DNA of 64,000 nt, from positions 29,836,333 to 29,900,332 of the forward strand of contig OX419756.1 of the NCBI GenBank assembly GCA_948567375.1. Reading direction: 5' to 3'. The stretch comes from Lunularia cruciata (taxonomy: Eukaryota; Streptophyta; Marchantiopsida; Lunulariales; Lunulariaceae). A program made the position numbers and the translations under genes. The notes below the pieces were generated by a model. It did no database searches. It had not been told where the DNA came from and worked only from the letters and a program-made list of their open reading frames with translations. Shown one piece after another: positions 1 to 13,035 of this stretch (positions are counted from its first letter, which is position 1; every line of letters begins with the position of its first letter).

Positions 1-965
1 AACGTGCATATGAAATGCAGCATGAAGGTATGCAAATTGAATTGAAGTTCGTCGAATCAAATAAATACATAACGAGAGATGAGCGGAAGCGATAGAAAGT
101 AGGAACAAATATTGATACGTTTCATATAGCGTAGCACCTGGAACGTAGCACCTGGAACTAGCATACACCATATAAGAGAAAAAAGACAACCTTTCAGAAC
201 AGCAACAGAATTAGCATCTGAAATTGAAAGCCGATAAGAATCATTGAGCGAGCGAGTAGGAGATCCATCCCGAAGCATAGGAAACCATAGAGTTAATAGA
301 AAAAGTAGCTTAAGTGGAGGACGCGTGGGGTGGACCGAAGTGGGAGAGGAGTGGATCGTATCTTGGCGGGTTGGAGCAAAGCCTAATAGGACTGGATATT
401 AGGAGATGAGAGCAGAAGCCGTTCTAGGAACGAGTGATCCAGAACTCATTAAATGCATATGAAGTGCAATGAAAGGTAACCAAGTTATGCTCGATCCGTA
501 AAGTAGATGAAGTGAACTTAACAAAACGAATGTAACCTGAAGCAAAGGCATAATAGCAACATATATAAAGAACTAGTACGCAACGTGTATTCGGTAACAG
601 CTATGCAACGTAAGTCGAGAAATATAATACGTTGGGTAATCGACCACCTACAAGCAACGCTTGAACGATAAAAGTATGCTAAAGTCTGGAGTCGGGCAGG
701 AACCTTGAGATCGAAAGTCATATATGAACCATGAAGCAGGCAAACAGCGAGCGAATAGTAATAGAGAGGGAATTAGTTGAGGACGGGAGGAGTGGAGCGA
801 TGGAGGAGTGGAGCGATGGGGGAGCGGAGTGGACGTTGTGTTTTTCTGAGACGGAGCGAAGCGTAACAGGACTGGATATTAGGAGAAGAGAGCGAAGCGA
901 AACAGGACTGGATATTAGGAGATGAGAGCAGAAGCCGTTCAAGGAACGGGTGATCCAGGACAGGA
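1..965 (+). repeat. Head-to-tail copies of the HTR dispersed repeat
   Basis: Two longer copies and one fragment of a dispersed repeat lie head to tail. The first runs from the window edge to about 396, the second from about 410 to 920, and a third partial copy starts near 921. The shared head reads GAGAGCAGAAGCC, followed by a small hairpin (CCGTTC, three bases, GAACGG or a near variant). The shared tail reads ACAGGACTGGATATT and is followed at once by the next head (near 391 and 903). Other copies lie at 27618-28149, 39255-39510 and 42634-43640. A 14-base direct duplication (GTAGCACCTGGAAC) sits inside the first copy at about 131-158. I see no protein in it. Confidence 0.7.
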
Positions 966-2307
966 TATTGTAACGCACACATCGAGTAATGGAAAATAGA
1001 ACCCGTTGTAAACAACCTGGTTCCATACCCACGTCTGACAGGACTGACTCTGACATATGATGGTAACCCAGTAAAGATCATCATAATAATCAATTACATA
1101 GAGAGGTAAGCATGTGTAAGTCTGCATACAGGGGTTAGCATGATGTTTGTCATCCATCGGTATCTGCAGTACGTAGTGAATGTGAGCAAGTGTAACCTAG
1201 AGAGCGAAGCATGAATAAGTGACTGCATGAAAATGTGCACAGGACATGAACTGTCCGAGTCTCAGAAAGTCCTCATATATTCACGTCCCCGTCTTGAGTG
1301 CATGAGGACTGATATTAACCCGTGCATGCTCTATGTCAGTACGAGTCTGTCAACACCCCCAAACACAATAAGGAAGAAGCGGTCTTTCATGGTCAAGTCT
1401 GCACGAAAAAACCCACGATTTCCTCAGTACCCAGCGGGGTGTCAAGATAGCTTGATGCAATATCAGTGTCTTCCCGTGCCGAGTTTTTGATCTTTTGCTC
1501 ATGAGCGGGACGGCAAACGAGGAATATTGTTCACTCCAAACAAGACCTTTTTTGTTATCATCTTTGAGGTAGACATCCCCTTGTTTCAATGCCCATTGCC
1601 ACTCAATAGATCGCCGGAGCAAGCAATTGCGTGATAGGTATTTAGGGGAGCTCACAGGATTATTGATCCAAAACAGTGAACCCTGAGGAAGTTAATGACT
1701 ACGGCTGACACCTCTGGAAGTGCCAGAAGACGCACACATCCACAAATAGAGGTAAAGGGAATGGAAGAAAGTCAGTAAGGGGAACCGGTACCCCTCACTG
1801 ACTTTCTTTCATTTATAGAGGTGGATTGATTGAAGGAGCGAAAATACCTTCATCGCAAGTGCCCCATTATGATGTAGGTTCAGGGACTGCACTCGCCGGT
1901 CCTTGATACTGTGAAGCAACGTGACAGATTGAAGCACAGATGTTCCAATATAATCAGTGATCGTGAAGAGCTTGGACGATCTTCTACAAGCTTTACTATA
2001 CATCATGCTGTACACGAGGACATAGACTTGAAAAGTAAGGCATTGAATGAACTTCACAGGATATGAATGCGACCGCAAGGAGTAGTCGGTCTTGCATTTG
2101 TCTCTCATATTCAGTACTTGAATGCACGTAATGGAATTCATGACCGATTTGAGCAGGTACCTTACTTGTAAAAATAAATAACGGGATTGTTCTATTAATT
2201 TCTCAAGTACTTTCTTTAGATGATCATTACATACATACATTCATTCGATTAGATACAAATGTACCTTAGATCTTGGAGCAGGAGAAGGATGATACGAAAT
2301 TCAGCAA
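966..2307. other. Intergenic stretch without recognised gene
   Basis: Only short, unconvincing open frames are present on either strand. The one clear structure is a hairpin at 1765-1808, listed separately. Confidence 0.5.
1765..1808. repeat. Strong hairpin, 12-bp arms
   Basis: AAGAAAGTCAGT at 1765-1776 is the exact reverse complement of 1797-1808. Just inside, AGGGG and CCCCT can pair as well, leaving a short loop around ACCGGT. No other copy was seen in the window. It may be a fragment of a foldback element; there is no gene next to it. Confidence 0.7.
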
Positions 2308-3226
2308 TTGAAGAACATGCAAGTGAAACTCAATGTGACGGTGAATAGCAATCGTGAACTGATTTTCTTCCCAGTGCTTTGTTGTCGTATATTCTCCATG
2401 CAATTGACGATGGATGCCAGTGACATTCTCTGCTACACTCGAAGCTCAGACAAAGACTACAGTAAAAGACACTTCCGGAGGCTCTGGAAAGCCCGATCAG
2501 CTAGCTAATCAGGCCATGCACATACTTCCTCTTCAACTTCGCGAAATGCTCATGCAAACCCATCGCGAGGAGATGGAGCAAATGTACAATTTGACAACAT
2601 TTCCCGCACGAAAACAACGGCGACATACTTAATTTAGGCAACGCGGTAGTCGGGTAACAGGGAAGCTCACAACCTGTAATTCCATGCATGCATACGATTC
2701 AGAGATCGTACAAACATCCAGGAGTGTAATTCCTGAGCATATATTCAGAAACCTCACCAATGCGGACGCTGTGCAGCGCCAATGCTCGACTTTAACCGGA
2801 TTGGAGAGCAAAATCCACCACTCTTCAAGCCGCTCCAGCAGCAATTCCCGGCTGATTCCACCAAGATTTGACCGAAATTGGGTGAACGAGATGATGAGAG
2901 CTGCGGATATGCGACCACAGAGAGCAGAACAGAACAACGGGCCATTTCATACGTTTCGCCACGGAAAAATCTCCACAGATTTTCTCCTCAGCGTTGTCGA
3001 GAATTCACTTTCTCCAGTCCAATTCGTCCACAGAACGACAGCAATAGCGCCCCTTCAGCATCCTTCTCCTTCTCTTCGCCTCCATCTCCATCCTGAAGGC
3101 CATCTTCGACCGTCAAGCGGCACCTACCCCGGAGGCATTCACCTTTTCCGCTACTCTATTGTACACCACAGGCAGGCATCTGCCCCACTCGTAGCAGCAG
3201 GACACATAGCAAATCGGAAACTGTAG
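2308..3226 (+). other. Unassigned open frames, possible degraded or spliced gene
   Basis: Several overlapping plus-strand frames lie here (2308-2508, 2414-2632, 2684-3226, 2878-3096). The stretch has a higher GC content than its flanks and a Ser/Pro-rich product in more than one frame. The 2684-3226 frame (180 residues) contains FDRNWVNEMMRAADM and ends in a His/Pro-rich tail. I recognise no family, and no set of GT-AG junctions joins the frames convincingly. It could be an exon of an unrecognised gene, a decayed gene copy, or chance. No function is proposed. Confidence 0.2.
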
Positions 3227-6200
3227 AAACGTTTCTCGAATCCCATCGGAAGGTTCCCAAGGCTGACATAACCAGAATTGTTCCTTCCTCCCGTCGTGTA
3301 CCGTATCTTCTTCGAATCTGGACTCGAACGTTTCCTAATCCCGCTCGCCCGCGATTGATTGCTGATCAAATCCTCATGGTCCCGTAGCCTTTGCATCCAG
3401 TCCGAGTAAGTACAGCTCGGAGTGAAAGGCGGTATCCGTAACCGGATATACTCTCCGAAACCAGGAATATGATGAAGAGTTCCAGTAGACGAATGTTACA
3501 GCACGAGAGTCCCCCCTTAGAAAACCGGAAAGTTTATACTGAATACTCATAAGAATACTATTTCTGTCAGTTTGCCTTTGAGATACAACAAGACAAGACA
3601 AGAACGTTGGTATATGAATTTAGTCCATGTTTAGGGGAGTATTAGTTCAGAACAGTCGGAATGAAAAGCGGATTCTCGCTTTTCAATGACAAAAGATAAA
3701 ATGTGGAATTACGTGACAAAAGAGACAAGAGTTCGGTTTGAAACCCCAAGGAGCACTGAGGTGTAGTAATCATCTTATATATGGAACATGTCACTTGCCA
3801 AAGAGTTGCTATAGGGACATTGAGCACAGTGGATACAGTTGATGAAGTGCTAAGTGACGTTCTGAATCCAAATTAATGTCTTCAATTTGGATGAGATGTC
3901 TTGGGATGCTTACTTCCCCTGATCATCACTTGCAGCCATGTAGTTATACTACAATGATGCGGTACTTCTGTCATGTGCTAACTTTAGCTCTCATATGAAG
4001 ATTGTTTCTTAAATATAAATATACATTTTATCTATTACGTATCGTTGATGTTTTATGGACAATCAAATTTAACTTCATACGTCTTTCTCTCCACCACACA
4101 AGTTCCTAAGACTGGACCCTCATTGAACAGCTTTCTAGGGTCCAAGGCTTTAGTACCTTTATGTCAAGATTACGTTTTTATTTCATAAATTTGAGATGAG
4201 TGTATCTACTGGTCATAACATATAAATAACTTTCGCCCATATAAAGACTGAGTCCAAAATGTTGCTGGAATATCTTTTTGATATGACGATATATATAACT
4301 TAGAATTGGGGGGAGAGATTATAGTGAATCTAATAGGTAGGGGTTCCCCATTATGGACAGAACCTATTACGGTTGATTACTGATTTCTAGTCTGCTTTCA
4401 CTAGAGAAAATTTATCAAGACCTTTCTAGCTTTTCAAAATGAAGTTTATGGATTTTTCTGGCTTTAGAAACAAAATACTTAAGTAGGTGAAATATTTTTA
4501 AGTGTGTTGACCTTCTTGACCTTCCCTGGATTGGAAAAAAAATTATATATATACTCGGAATTACAGCTGCTCATAACCTGCAAAAACCACATACGTATTT
4601 CTACGGGCCCAATTTTCCCACCCAACCATCTTTCTGCATTTTAATGGAGTAAATCATGTCTATAGTGGCTCTAAAGACTTGTCACATATCATAAGACTTG
4701 ATCAATAAACTTGAAGTTCTTCAGTACCTACTAAGTTTATTTTCACTTAACGTTCATGTATTCTGCTCACAAATGACACAATACTAGGAAGTTACTTCTT
4801 GTTGTATATTATAGCAATAGTGCGGTTTCTATCATCTACTAGCTACGATCCTTTATATTCCGAAATAATATTCTAGAATATTACCTCATTCTTCTTGCAC
4901 TATTAAAGTCTCGATTCCTAAAAAGGAGAAAAAATTTATGTGATGGGATGTAGATTTTAGGTAGGCTAATTACCATACCAGACATTTTATATTTACATCG
5001 AAGAGAAATTTCAAATTGATAATAATAAAGAGGTGAGTTCTTAATTCCTATTACAGAGTCAAATCAGATTGTTGACCTCGAGTAACAAAAAGAACGCAAT
5101 ACATATTATGCTTCCGTTTCCGGGTTCTTGACCTCACACGAGCATGTCATGCCGTAAACCAAAAGCGTCATATTCTAGTACCGTATATCCTTCACATGTT
5201 TGTGGACACTCCGGTAGGTGTGTCTTTCCGGTGGCAGTAACTGTCTTCCCAAGACTCGGTTGTACTTGTCCCGTCCTTTCACGTCACGAGAAGCGGGAAG
5301 CATTTTCTTCTTGTGAGAATATACTTCAGTAGTACGGTAGGATTAGTGTTCTTGTTTCTGACGATATGTACTTCCATGTACTATGTATTTCCTCCATGAC
5401 GATATGTACGTAGTAGCATCTTAACTACCACGCAAGGCGTCCGTAGTTCAACTGCTGCGCTTGAGATCTTGAGTAATTTACTTGGTAGCGGGCAACTTAC
5501 CAAGGAAGGGTATTGCCAACAAAACTGCATTATTATAATATATTTTTCACGTGTGAATCCGGTCTGTTTATTCCTTGAAAACTTCGTAATAATGTTCAGC
5601 AACCAGATAAATCAACACATGATATTTTGATCCGAATATATTTAGTGAGGTTAATGAAAACAGCTGCCTATATATTAGAAACCAGCAGAAAATTGAAGAG
5701 TACATTTGTACATTGTCAGTTGTTGATAAACGTGTCGAGTTCTAATTATGAATAATATGATGAATCAAGGTAACCGTGGTTGAGATATAATTTCAATGCC
5801 CAGAAATTTTTCAGATTTAAGTTATATCAAAAACATCTAGCAGTTATAATATACCATAACAGCAATATCTAGGACAAAGGACAAGGAGATTCTTACATGT
5901 TTCATGATCTATTATTCGAATCGGAAAAGATAGAGAAGGCCTTTACGCTTCTTCATAATAGCATATGAATCTCGAAAACGAGACATATGGTTTAGGACCG
6001 AGCACGGTGACATTATGCAGAGCCGAACTCTAACTTGTTTTAACAAATGTTCTAAAAATGACTTCATCGAGCTATGCTTTTTCTACGTAAAAAATGACCA
6101 GATGCAAGAGTATGTAATAAATCTCAGGCCACTACTGGAAGTAATCCTTTATCCATTATGAAATTTGGAAACCCGGAGACCTCCCCAACAGCGTGATATA

Positions 6201-6490
6201 CAGCGCGCAGGGGTTAACATACCCGTAAGAGGAAAAAAAGAAAAAATTTCCAAGACTGCATGTACTCATAAAATGATCTAACTGGAATTTGTATATTACT
6301 ACCGGTGGATAAAAGTCAATAAGAGAATATTGTCTAATGCATTCTGTTACTTCTGTACACTAATCGGATCAGGGGTTTATGGAACATAGTAGGCTAATTT
6401 TGACTGTGTCCTGGGCTGTTTTTTTCAGAAAGGGCAACGATTAAGTATGATCCGCAAATTTTAATATGCTCATCAGAAATCAAGCATGGT
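3227..6490. other. AT-rich intergenic DNA
   Basis: Long AT-rich stretch without a supportable gene, tandem array or paired repeat. The short frames at 5144-5332 and 5381-5602 look like chance. Confidence 0.5.
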
Positions 6491-6569
6491 GTGCATTCTA
6501 CATGTATAAAAATAGAGAGAGAGAATGCATAATGCACTTTTGACAAGAACATTTGACCCATAATAATAC

Positions 6570-6735
6570 GGCACCTATCGGTTCAAGGAAGATTAAAAGT
6601 TTGGGTTGTAGATTGATGACGATCAGTGCTGCTTTAGGCATTAACACGTCTAAAGCAGCACTACTGTTTCTCATTTGGGCGATTAATGATCGTATGAGGT
6701 TACCTTTTGAGCCTGCCAGTATAGGTTTATCTAAG
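6570..6735. repeat. Imperfect foldback with perfect 13-bp core stem
   Basis: AGTGCTGCTTTAG at 6625-6637 pairs exactly with 6650-6662 across a 12-base loop. Outside this core the arms keep partial complementarity: ACCTAT near 6570 pairs with ATAGGT near 6726, and TTCAAGG pairs roughly with CTTTTGAG. The whole can be drawn as an imperfect foldback of about 165 bases. Open frames occur on both strands because of this symmetry and are not believed to be genes. It could be a small MITE-like relic or a hairpin RNA locus. Confidence 0.45.
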
Positions 6736-6745
6736 ATCATTTAAC

Positions 6746-7681
6746 TTCTTCTGCGAAAGAAAAATGACGGTCTTATTTTTACCCTCATAATGTTTTCAGA
6801 ATCTGTAAGGGAAAATCACATTATCTCAGCTTGGAATGTTGATGAGCAGAGTCCCGGTATTAAAGTAAAGAAGAGAATATATTCGGCCAAACTCATGAAC
6901 ATAATTATGTAGGATATTCTTCCGAATCCATCGTTCTCATTTCACATGACTAATACGGGGATACTGCTGTCTTCATCACTTCTTCATTATTTCAATGGAA
7001 ATCCAAAATGTACTTCGGAAACCGTTCAAGAATGCTATTGTACAGAAGAAGTTCTTCCCTCTCAACGGATTATCCAAGAGACAATGATGGTTTGAGGAGA
7101 TCTTGTCTCGAATATGATATGATATCATGATCATGATACCTTGTGGATTCAAATAGCGTGTGCTTTACATTGAAGAAGATCTGTGAAATTCGTAGTTGCA
7201 TGGTCTCATGGTGTCGAAAGTGAGTGAGTGACAGTTGGGAAGTGGTAAGGACCTGGAGAGTATAGAACTCTTTCTACTGTAAACGGAGCAAGAAGCAGCT
7301 GCATGCTCGATTATAGTGCAGCTGCATTGGCTTGGAGAAGTTTTAAGAACGTAGTTGGTTTGTATCTGGTTTGTGTGAGCGAAGATATGGAGCTGTTTCC
7401 GCTGCATTAGACATTATGAGTACAACCTGGCCAATTGACGAGGAAGTATGGTGTCTATTATGACCAAGGAGTCATTTGGAAAGAAAGGAAATGTAACATG
7501 TTATGTGGTGACTGTTTCGCTTGTCAAGCCAATTCTTAACTGGGCCGATTTGATTTTGACAACAAACTATGATGTTAAGAAGGATCTATGAACATCTATA
7601 GGAATTATTGAAATCTTTTATGTACAGTTTAACCGCAAGCTGGAAGCAAAAGGCTGTGGTTCAGAAACGGTTTTTCCAGTC
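6746..7681. other. Upstream region of the GT47 gene
   Basis: No gene is seen here. This stretch should hold the promoter and 5' leader of the downstream glycosyltransferase gene. A 5'-leader intron cannot be excluded. No promoter element is clear enough to name. Confidence 0.3.
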
Positions 7682-10439
7682 ATGAGGATTCTCAGGAATG
7701 CACTTTGCACCGTGCGCTCCACGGCGGTGATAGTGGTGGTGCTTATGAGCACCTTCATTCTTTTCGATTCTTATACACACCAGTTGTTCTCAAGCTGGTC
7801 TAAATCAATGTCTCCTGAATCGATCTTTAGCTCATCAGCTGCCAATCCTAGTATAAGTTCGTCCTGGGTGCCGCCAATTGAGTACAGGGGTAACTTAGAG
7901 CCTCCTGAGGAAGGATCGAATTTCAATAGCGGTTCCCAGGCAGAAAATGAAGATTATCAGGAAGAAGCTGAGGAGATGCCACAAGAGCAGCTCGGAGTCA
8001 AGCATTCTCCTGCAAAGTCAGGTGACATTTCCGGTTCTCAATCCGGAGCGAATAAAGAAAGCTACGAATATGATACTGCATTAGCAACGATGCCCGCTCT
8101 GGATGTACTACCTCCACATCCGGAGGGACGAAAGGACCAATATGGAGGAAGGAGTACTGTGATCAATAAACCAGAGTCTCCCAGTGGAAGGAAGGAAAGC
8201 TTGAGGGAGACAACTGCAGCGACATCAGCTGACACTACCTCCCAAGTGGAAGCCCCATCGACTCTCCCTGATCATCTCACTGAATCTAAGGTCTGCTGAT
8301 CGACTCACTGAATTCTAAACCAGAACTTCAATTGTTTGATGGCATGTGATAGTGTACAGTTTGACGCCAGTTTGTACACCTGAGCAAACCAAGATATTAA
8401 ACGTACCTCTTACTATTGTGAGAGGTGACTCGCAAGCCTCTGACGGGTATGGATTCTGATCTGTGGAACTTCATGAGTATAGTGTGTCTAACCCTGCCTG
8501 ACTCAACTTTAACTTCGGATACACGTCCTGTGTAACATTAATAACTACCGGCATGCTCCAGCCCTATGGAGTGGGATGTTGATTTTACATGAGAATCTTT
8601 TATGGTCTGAAGAGGTAGAGAGTAACAGTGTAAAACAGTTTAGATTACAGACTTGTAATCGAGTGCATTGACTACAAGAAATACAAGTTGTGATGAATAT
8701 GAGTCACATATGAATGATCGCTGGTGCGCAGAGACCGTCAGGGTATAGGCTTACAAGCATTCAGAAAGTGGAGTTGGACTTGTGGCAAGCTCGAGCGGCC
8801 TTGAGACGAGTTGCTGTAGCTCAGATGAATGCTGATGACAGAGGTGAACCAGGCAAACAAGTTGCAGACGATGAATCTGCAAGCAGAGTATACAAAAATG
8901 CTGCCCTCTTTCACCAGTAATTTCTCCACCCATCCTTCACGGAGAAGCACGGAAAAATCTACTCTGGAACATGCCGACTGTGAACTAAATTACTACAATT
9001 AGAGCCTAGCTAGATCTGCAGCTCAAGTTCTGGTAAAATTTCGTGGTGTAGTTAACTTTTTGAATAGTCATAGTGTGCACCATCAGCCAATGGTAAATTT
9101 CGTTGAACCAGAACGTCATTAAACATCGAAGGGGGAATCCTGCCCTGAGACAACTCTCTACTTACAGGAGCTACATGGAGATGGAAAACAGATTCAAAGT
9201 TTTCATTTATCAAGAAGGTGAGGAGCCGCTTGTGCATGACGGACCGTGCAAGGAAATCTACGCAATTGAGGGGCGCTTCATTCAGGAACTGCACGACAAT
9301 AATCCTTTCGTCACTTCTGATCCTGAACAGGCCCATGTATTTTTCCTACCATTTAGTGTGGCTATGATGGTAACATACCTATACACCGCGAATTCAGGCG
9401 ACATGTCTCCTCTCCTGAGATTCGTTCAAGACTATGTTCACGTTGTTTCCGACAAATATTCTTACTGGAATAGGAGCGAAGGTTCTGACCACTTCATGCT
9501 CTCTTGCCACGACTGGGTTAGTAGCACAACCAACCCCCGGGCCCAAAGTTCCTTTATGTCAGCTAGAATTTTAGCTTTGCTCTCTGATAACAAACAGCAC
9601 CGTGCAGTTACAGCCTTCAGACCTTTCCTCATGGTAGAAGCTATCCATGTCATGATTGTTAGTGAAATAGATTAAAGTCTAAATGGATAAGTTCTATTTA
9701 TCTCAGTACTTGAAAACTCAGACAATTCAATGTCCAATCTACTGACTCTGGGCTTCTGTTGTGGAATATATAGGGTCCTTATGTGTCGAGAGTTGATGAC
9801 AACCTTTATACAAAAACCATCAGAGTTCTATGCAACGCGAATCGATCTGAAGGATATATTCCTGTCAAAGACGTGAGCTTGCCGGAAATCAACCTAGTAG
9901 GTGGTGAGGTGCCCACGGATTTGGGAGGACTTCCGGTAAATGAGAGAATTCACTTGGCGTTCTTCGCAGGAGCTGATCACGGCCCAGTTCGTCCACAACT
10001 GTTCGAGTACTGGGAAGGGAAGGATGGAGATTTGCTGGTCTACCGTGCAGTTCCTGCAGGAGGCAAATCTTATTATGAGTTTATGAAAAGTAGTAAATTT
10101 TGCATATGCCCCGGGGGATATGAAGTGAATAGCCCTCGTATTGTAGAAGCTCTCTACAATGACTGTATTCCAGTCATCATAGCCGATGAATTTGTACTCC
10201 CGTTTAGCGATGTACTGGACTGGACCACCTTCTCTTTGCAGGTCGTAGAGAGCGACATAGCCGACTTGAAGACAATCTTGGAAGCTTTTCCCCTAGATGA
10301 ACTTATAAGAATGCAGAGGAGAGTGAAGCAAGTGAAGAAACATTTCATCTTCAATCAGCCGATCAAGAAGCATGATGTATTTCACATGATTTTACATTCA
10401 GTCTGGTTAAGAAGATTAAATTTTAGACTACCTATATAA
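7682..10439 (+). CDS. GT47 exostosin-family glycosyltransferase
   Basis: Type II membrane glycosyltransferase of the plant GT47 (exostosin) family; such enzymes act in the Golgi on cell-wall or proteoglycan sugars. Inferred exons are 7682-8290, 8732-8916, 9168-9516 and 9774-10439. All introns are GT-AG and phases agree, giving 602 residues. Residues about 10-30 form a signal anchor, followed by an acidic, Ser-rich stem to about residue 240. The exostosin domain starts at SYMEMENRFKVF (about 266) and runs to about 590. It contains EEPLVHDGP, HFMLSCHDW, IRVLCNANRSEGY, KDVSLPE, FCICPGGYEVNSPRIVEAL and PFSDVLDW, all typical of the family. The start is the first Met, directly before the anchor. 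The 8290/8732 junction is the least certain, because the stem is poorly conserved. The donor sugar and acceptor cannot be told from sequence. Confidence 0.88.
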
Positions 10440-10846
10440 ATCACTCATCTGAACAAATATATCTTCCGTGGTACATACAATGCCTGTGTCGTCTTCTATC
10501 GAAACTCTAGATTTTATTTAGGTGTCCAATGGAGTTTTGCTTTCTCTGCAACTTGGTCGGATCCAAGTTCTTGCTACTCAATTTCTGTTACAGGTGTAGG
10601 AAATTATTCATAATAAGAAACTCTACGACAAGATACAGAGGTGATGGCTCCAGGAGCACCTGCGATCGTCACTTCACACATTACCGTGAAGCATGACTGG
10701 GTTTAAACTCGACGGGAAGTCCATTTTGACCTAGTATCTGAAATTAAACTTGCATGGGAACTTTCATGGAGTGGGCAGGCTACTACGTACCGCAGATCAT
10801 TTTAAGTGGCCTCAATTGATGAAACTCTCCAGATAATCAGTCTTCC
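10440..10846. other. 3' flank of the GT47 gene
   Basis: Likely 3' untranslated region and intergenic DNA; no separate feature seen. Confidence 0.35.
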
Positions 10847-11026
10847 ATGCTTTAGGAACTACTTCAACATATCAGGTCAGGGATTATTCACAAAGCGATT
10901 TGGTAAACAGCAGTCAGATTTCGACCAAAAATTAAAATGCTTTAGGAACCAATTCAACACATCAGGCCAGGGATTATTCACGAAACAATTTGGTTTAGAG
11001 CACTTAGATTTCAACGAAAAAACTCC
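10847..11026 (+). repeat. Two-copy 90-bp tandem repeat with open frame
   Basis: 10847-10936 is repeated with a few changes at 10937-11026. Because 90 is a multiple of three, a plus-strand frame (10806-11039, 77 residues) runs through both units and yields two related 30-residue blocks, with CFRNYFNISGQGLFTK in one and CFRNQFNTSGQGLFTK in the other. It lies about 400 bp past the GT47 stop. It is either a small minisatellite or the remnant of a repeat-containing protein gene. I recognise no family. Confidence 0.6.
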
Positions 11027-11956
11027 CAATCACGCTTGATCTTTTATCTATGCAAACTCCTATCACAGTACTCTATTCTTCAGATGAGGTTCTCCTCGCA
11101 AGAGTTATATGATATTTTTCTGAAATGATTGTTTGAGAAGTCTAGAGTGATATAATCTACTCTAGAACATTCCTTCAAAGCGGTTATTATACTACTCATA
11201 TTCAGATCATTTCTCTATACACAGTCATGATGGAGTTGCAGGAGCCAGAAGTAACTTAGCTCAAGTTCTACCGGTATCTTTATAGGTAAATTGCATTTGT
11301 AAAACTACTACCGCAACTTTTATCCAATCACAAAAGTAGCAGGTGATTATCTTCGATTGCAACCTCAAAACCGAAGAGTGGTACGGCACCTTGTCACCAT
11401 CCATTGACAATACACATCCACGATCTCGTCATTATGGCATCTCCCCCATGACAGAAAATACAGGTTCATTCCTAAATGCCACCGTCCCCGCGCTTAAACC
11501 ACACGGTAACTCATCGGGGATACTCGTATGCGAAACGGCTCTCAAGCGGGAAAGTACAAGAGCTCGAAAACAGATAAACAATTGGAACTGGCAGTTAGTT
11601 GCACTCTCTTGCTACAAGGTCTCGTGTTCTGACCATCAGACTCGCCTTTAGGTGCGTTTTTTTTTTAACTTTTGGTCAAAAAACTCTTATTAATACTAGG
11701 TTTCAGTCGGAGTTCTCAAGTACTGCAATCGGTAAAGAGAAGGAGCATTGCTATTTTATGAGTTTATAAAATGTCATGCATCGAAGAATTTCATCCACGA
11801 TACCGAATTTTGCACCACCAAAGTACATCTTTATCGAGTCTTTCAACAGTCATCGTGTATATTTCAAAGCACCACTCGCCTTTTGTGCAGTTATACTACA
11901 CAATCCTCGTCGGGAGGAGACGGTTACAACACGGCATCATGGAGGATTTATATACT
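11027..11956. other. Intergenic, no supported gene
   Basis: A 102-codon plus-strand frame at 11343-11651 matches nothing I recognise and has no convincing coding features. The rest is non-coding by eye. Confidence 0.4.
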
Positions 11957-12085
11957 AGCCTAAAAAAGAAAAAAGGCGACCGCGTAGGAAAAGTGAAGGA
12001 TGGGAAGACCCCATCAAGCCGTACAAGGGAGAGACAAAAAAGGTAACATGGGGCTAAGCCCCAATAGAGTCAAGCCTAAAAGAAA
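11957..12085 (-). mobile_element. Short 5'-truncated LINE tail copy with target duplication
   Basis: About 100 bases (11975-12072) match the 3' tail of the R2-like LINE at 20037-20140, in the same (minus) orientation. The insert is flanked by direct repeats: AGCCTAAAAAAGAAA ending near 11971 and AGCCTAAAAGAAA at 12073-12085. A truncated 5' end, an intact 3' end and a duplicated target of about 13-15 bp are the marks of target-primed reverse transcription. Both tail hairpins (GATGGG/CCCATC and GGGGC/GCCCC) are preserved. Confidence 0.8.
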
Positions 12086-13035
12086 TTCTCTCGTAAAGAA
12101 GTAAGTTTATTATCTCTCGTTTACAATTGAACATAAATTTATGCATATAATAGAATATGGGGACAATAGCATCATATAGAATTTGGAATAACATCATAAC
12201 TTCGTCTCCCTTCGTTCATGAAGAGATCACCTTTTCTCCTGCCCAAATTAAATAGAAAATTATAAATCAAGATATAGAAGTGCAAAAGAATAATTTGGTG
12301 ACAATAATGACTGAAGGGAAAGCTGTAAGAAACATCCTTAACTGTAAGATATTTTCACTGTCCTTAAAGAAAGAGAATCAAGAATGCCGAACCGCGTAGT
12401 GGGAGTGAGGTGTACGGTGTTGAATATGATGGCGCAGGGTACAGTGATGATTTTAGTGTTAGGAGGAGAACATGCAAAGATGGATTTAACAGGACCCCAA
12501 CTTTGGCACTCGATTTAGCGGTAACCCCAAATTGGTTTAAAGAGGTAACATCACTCTTCCGTGCCACATGGGACCATATTGTAGACGATATCTTACTTGG
12601 CAATAACTAAGATTGATCTATCCACAACGTTCTTGTGTCTCTATGTGAGGTAAACAATTAGGGTGCACTGATACAAATAAGAAATTTGTAGCATCACGAC
12701 TATTCGATAGTATATTTAGTATACTATCGAATTGTATACTTTGTATTTATTTTATTTTTATTTTTATTCCATTATCTTCAATTTTCTGCACTGGAAAAAA
12801 AAATAGATTACAATAAACGATAGTTAGCGAACGTAATGTATCAAAACTTTTAAACAGAAATGAAGAAGAGGGAAATTTAGAGAAGGCTATTAAGTTATAT
12901 CAATTGACAGAAAGATTTTAAAGCGTGAGAAAGGTACCCAACTAGTCTCAATGAACACTACTGGCAAGGTTGATAGTGCACCAAAGTTTCTTCAAACTTC
13001 AAACTTTAACCAAAGGCGTTAGCTATCGTTCTCCT
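12086..13035. other. AT-rich DNA with a perfect inverted repeat
   Basis: No gene is supported; the 12410-12610 frame is probably chance. ATTCGATAGTATA at 12702-12714 is exactly inverted at 12720-12732 around a five-base loop. Confidence 0.45.

Noticed and set aside
3725-3760. A tRNA gene, suggested by a B-box-like GGTTTGAAACC
   Set aside because: No A box, acceptor stem or cloverleaf can be drawn around it.
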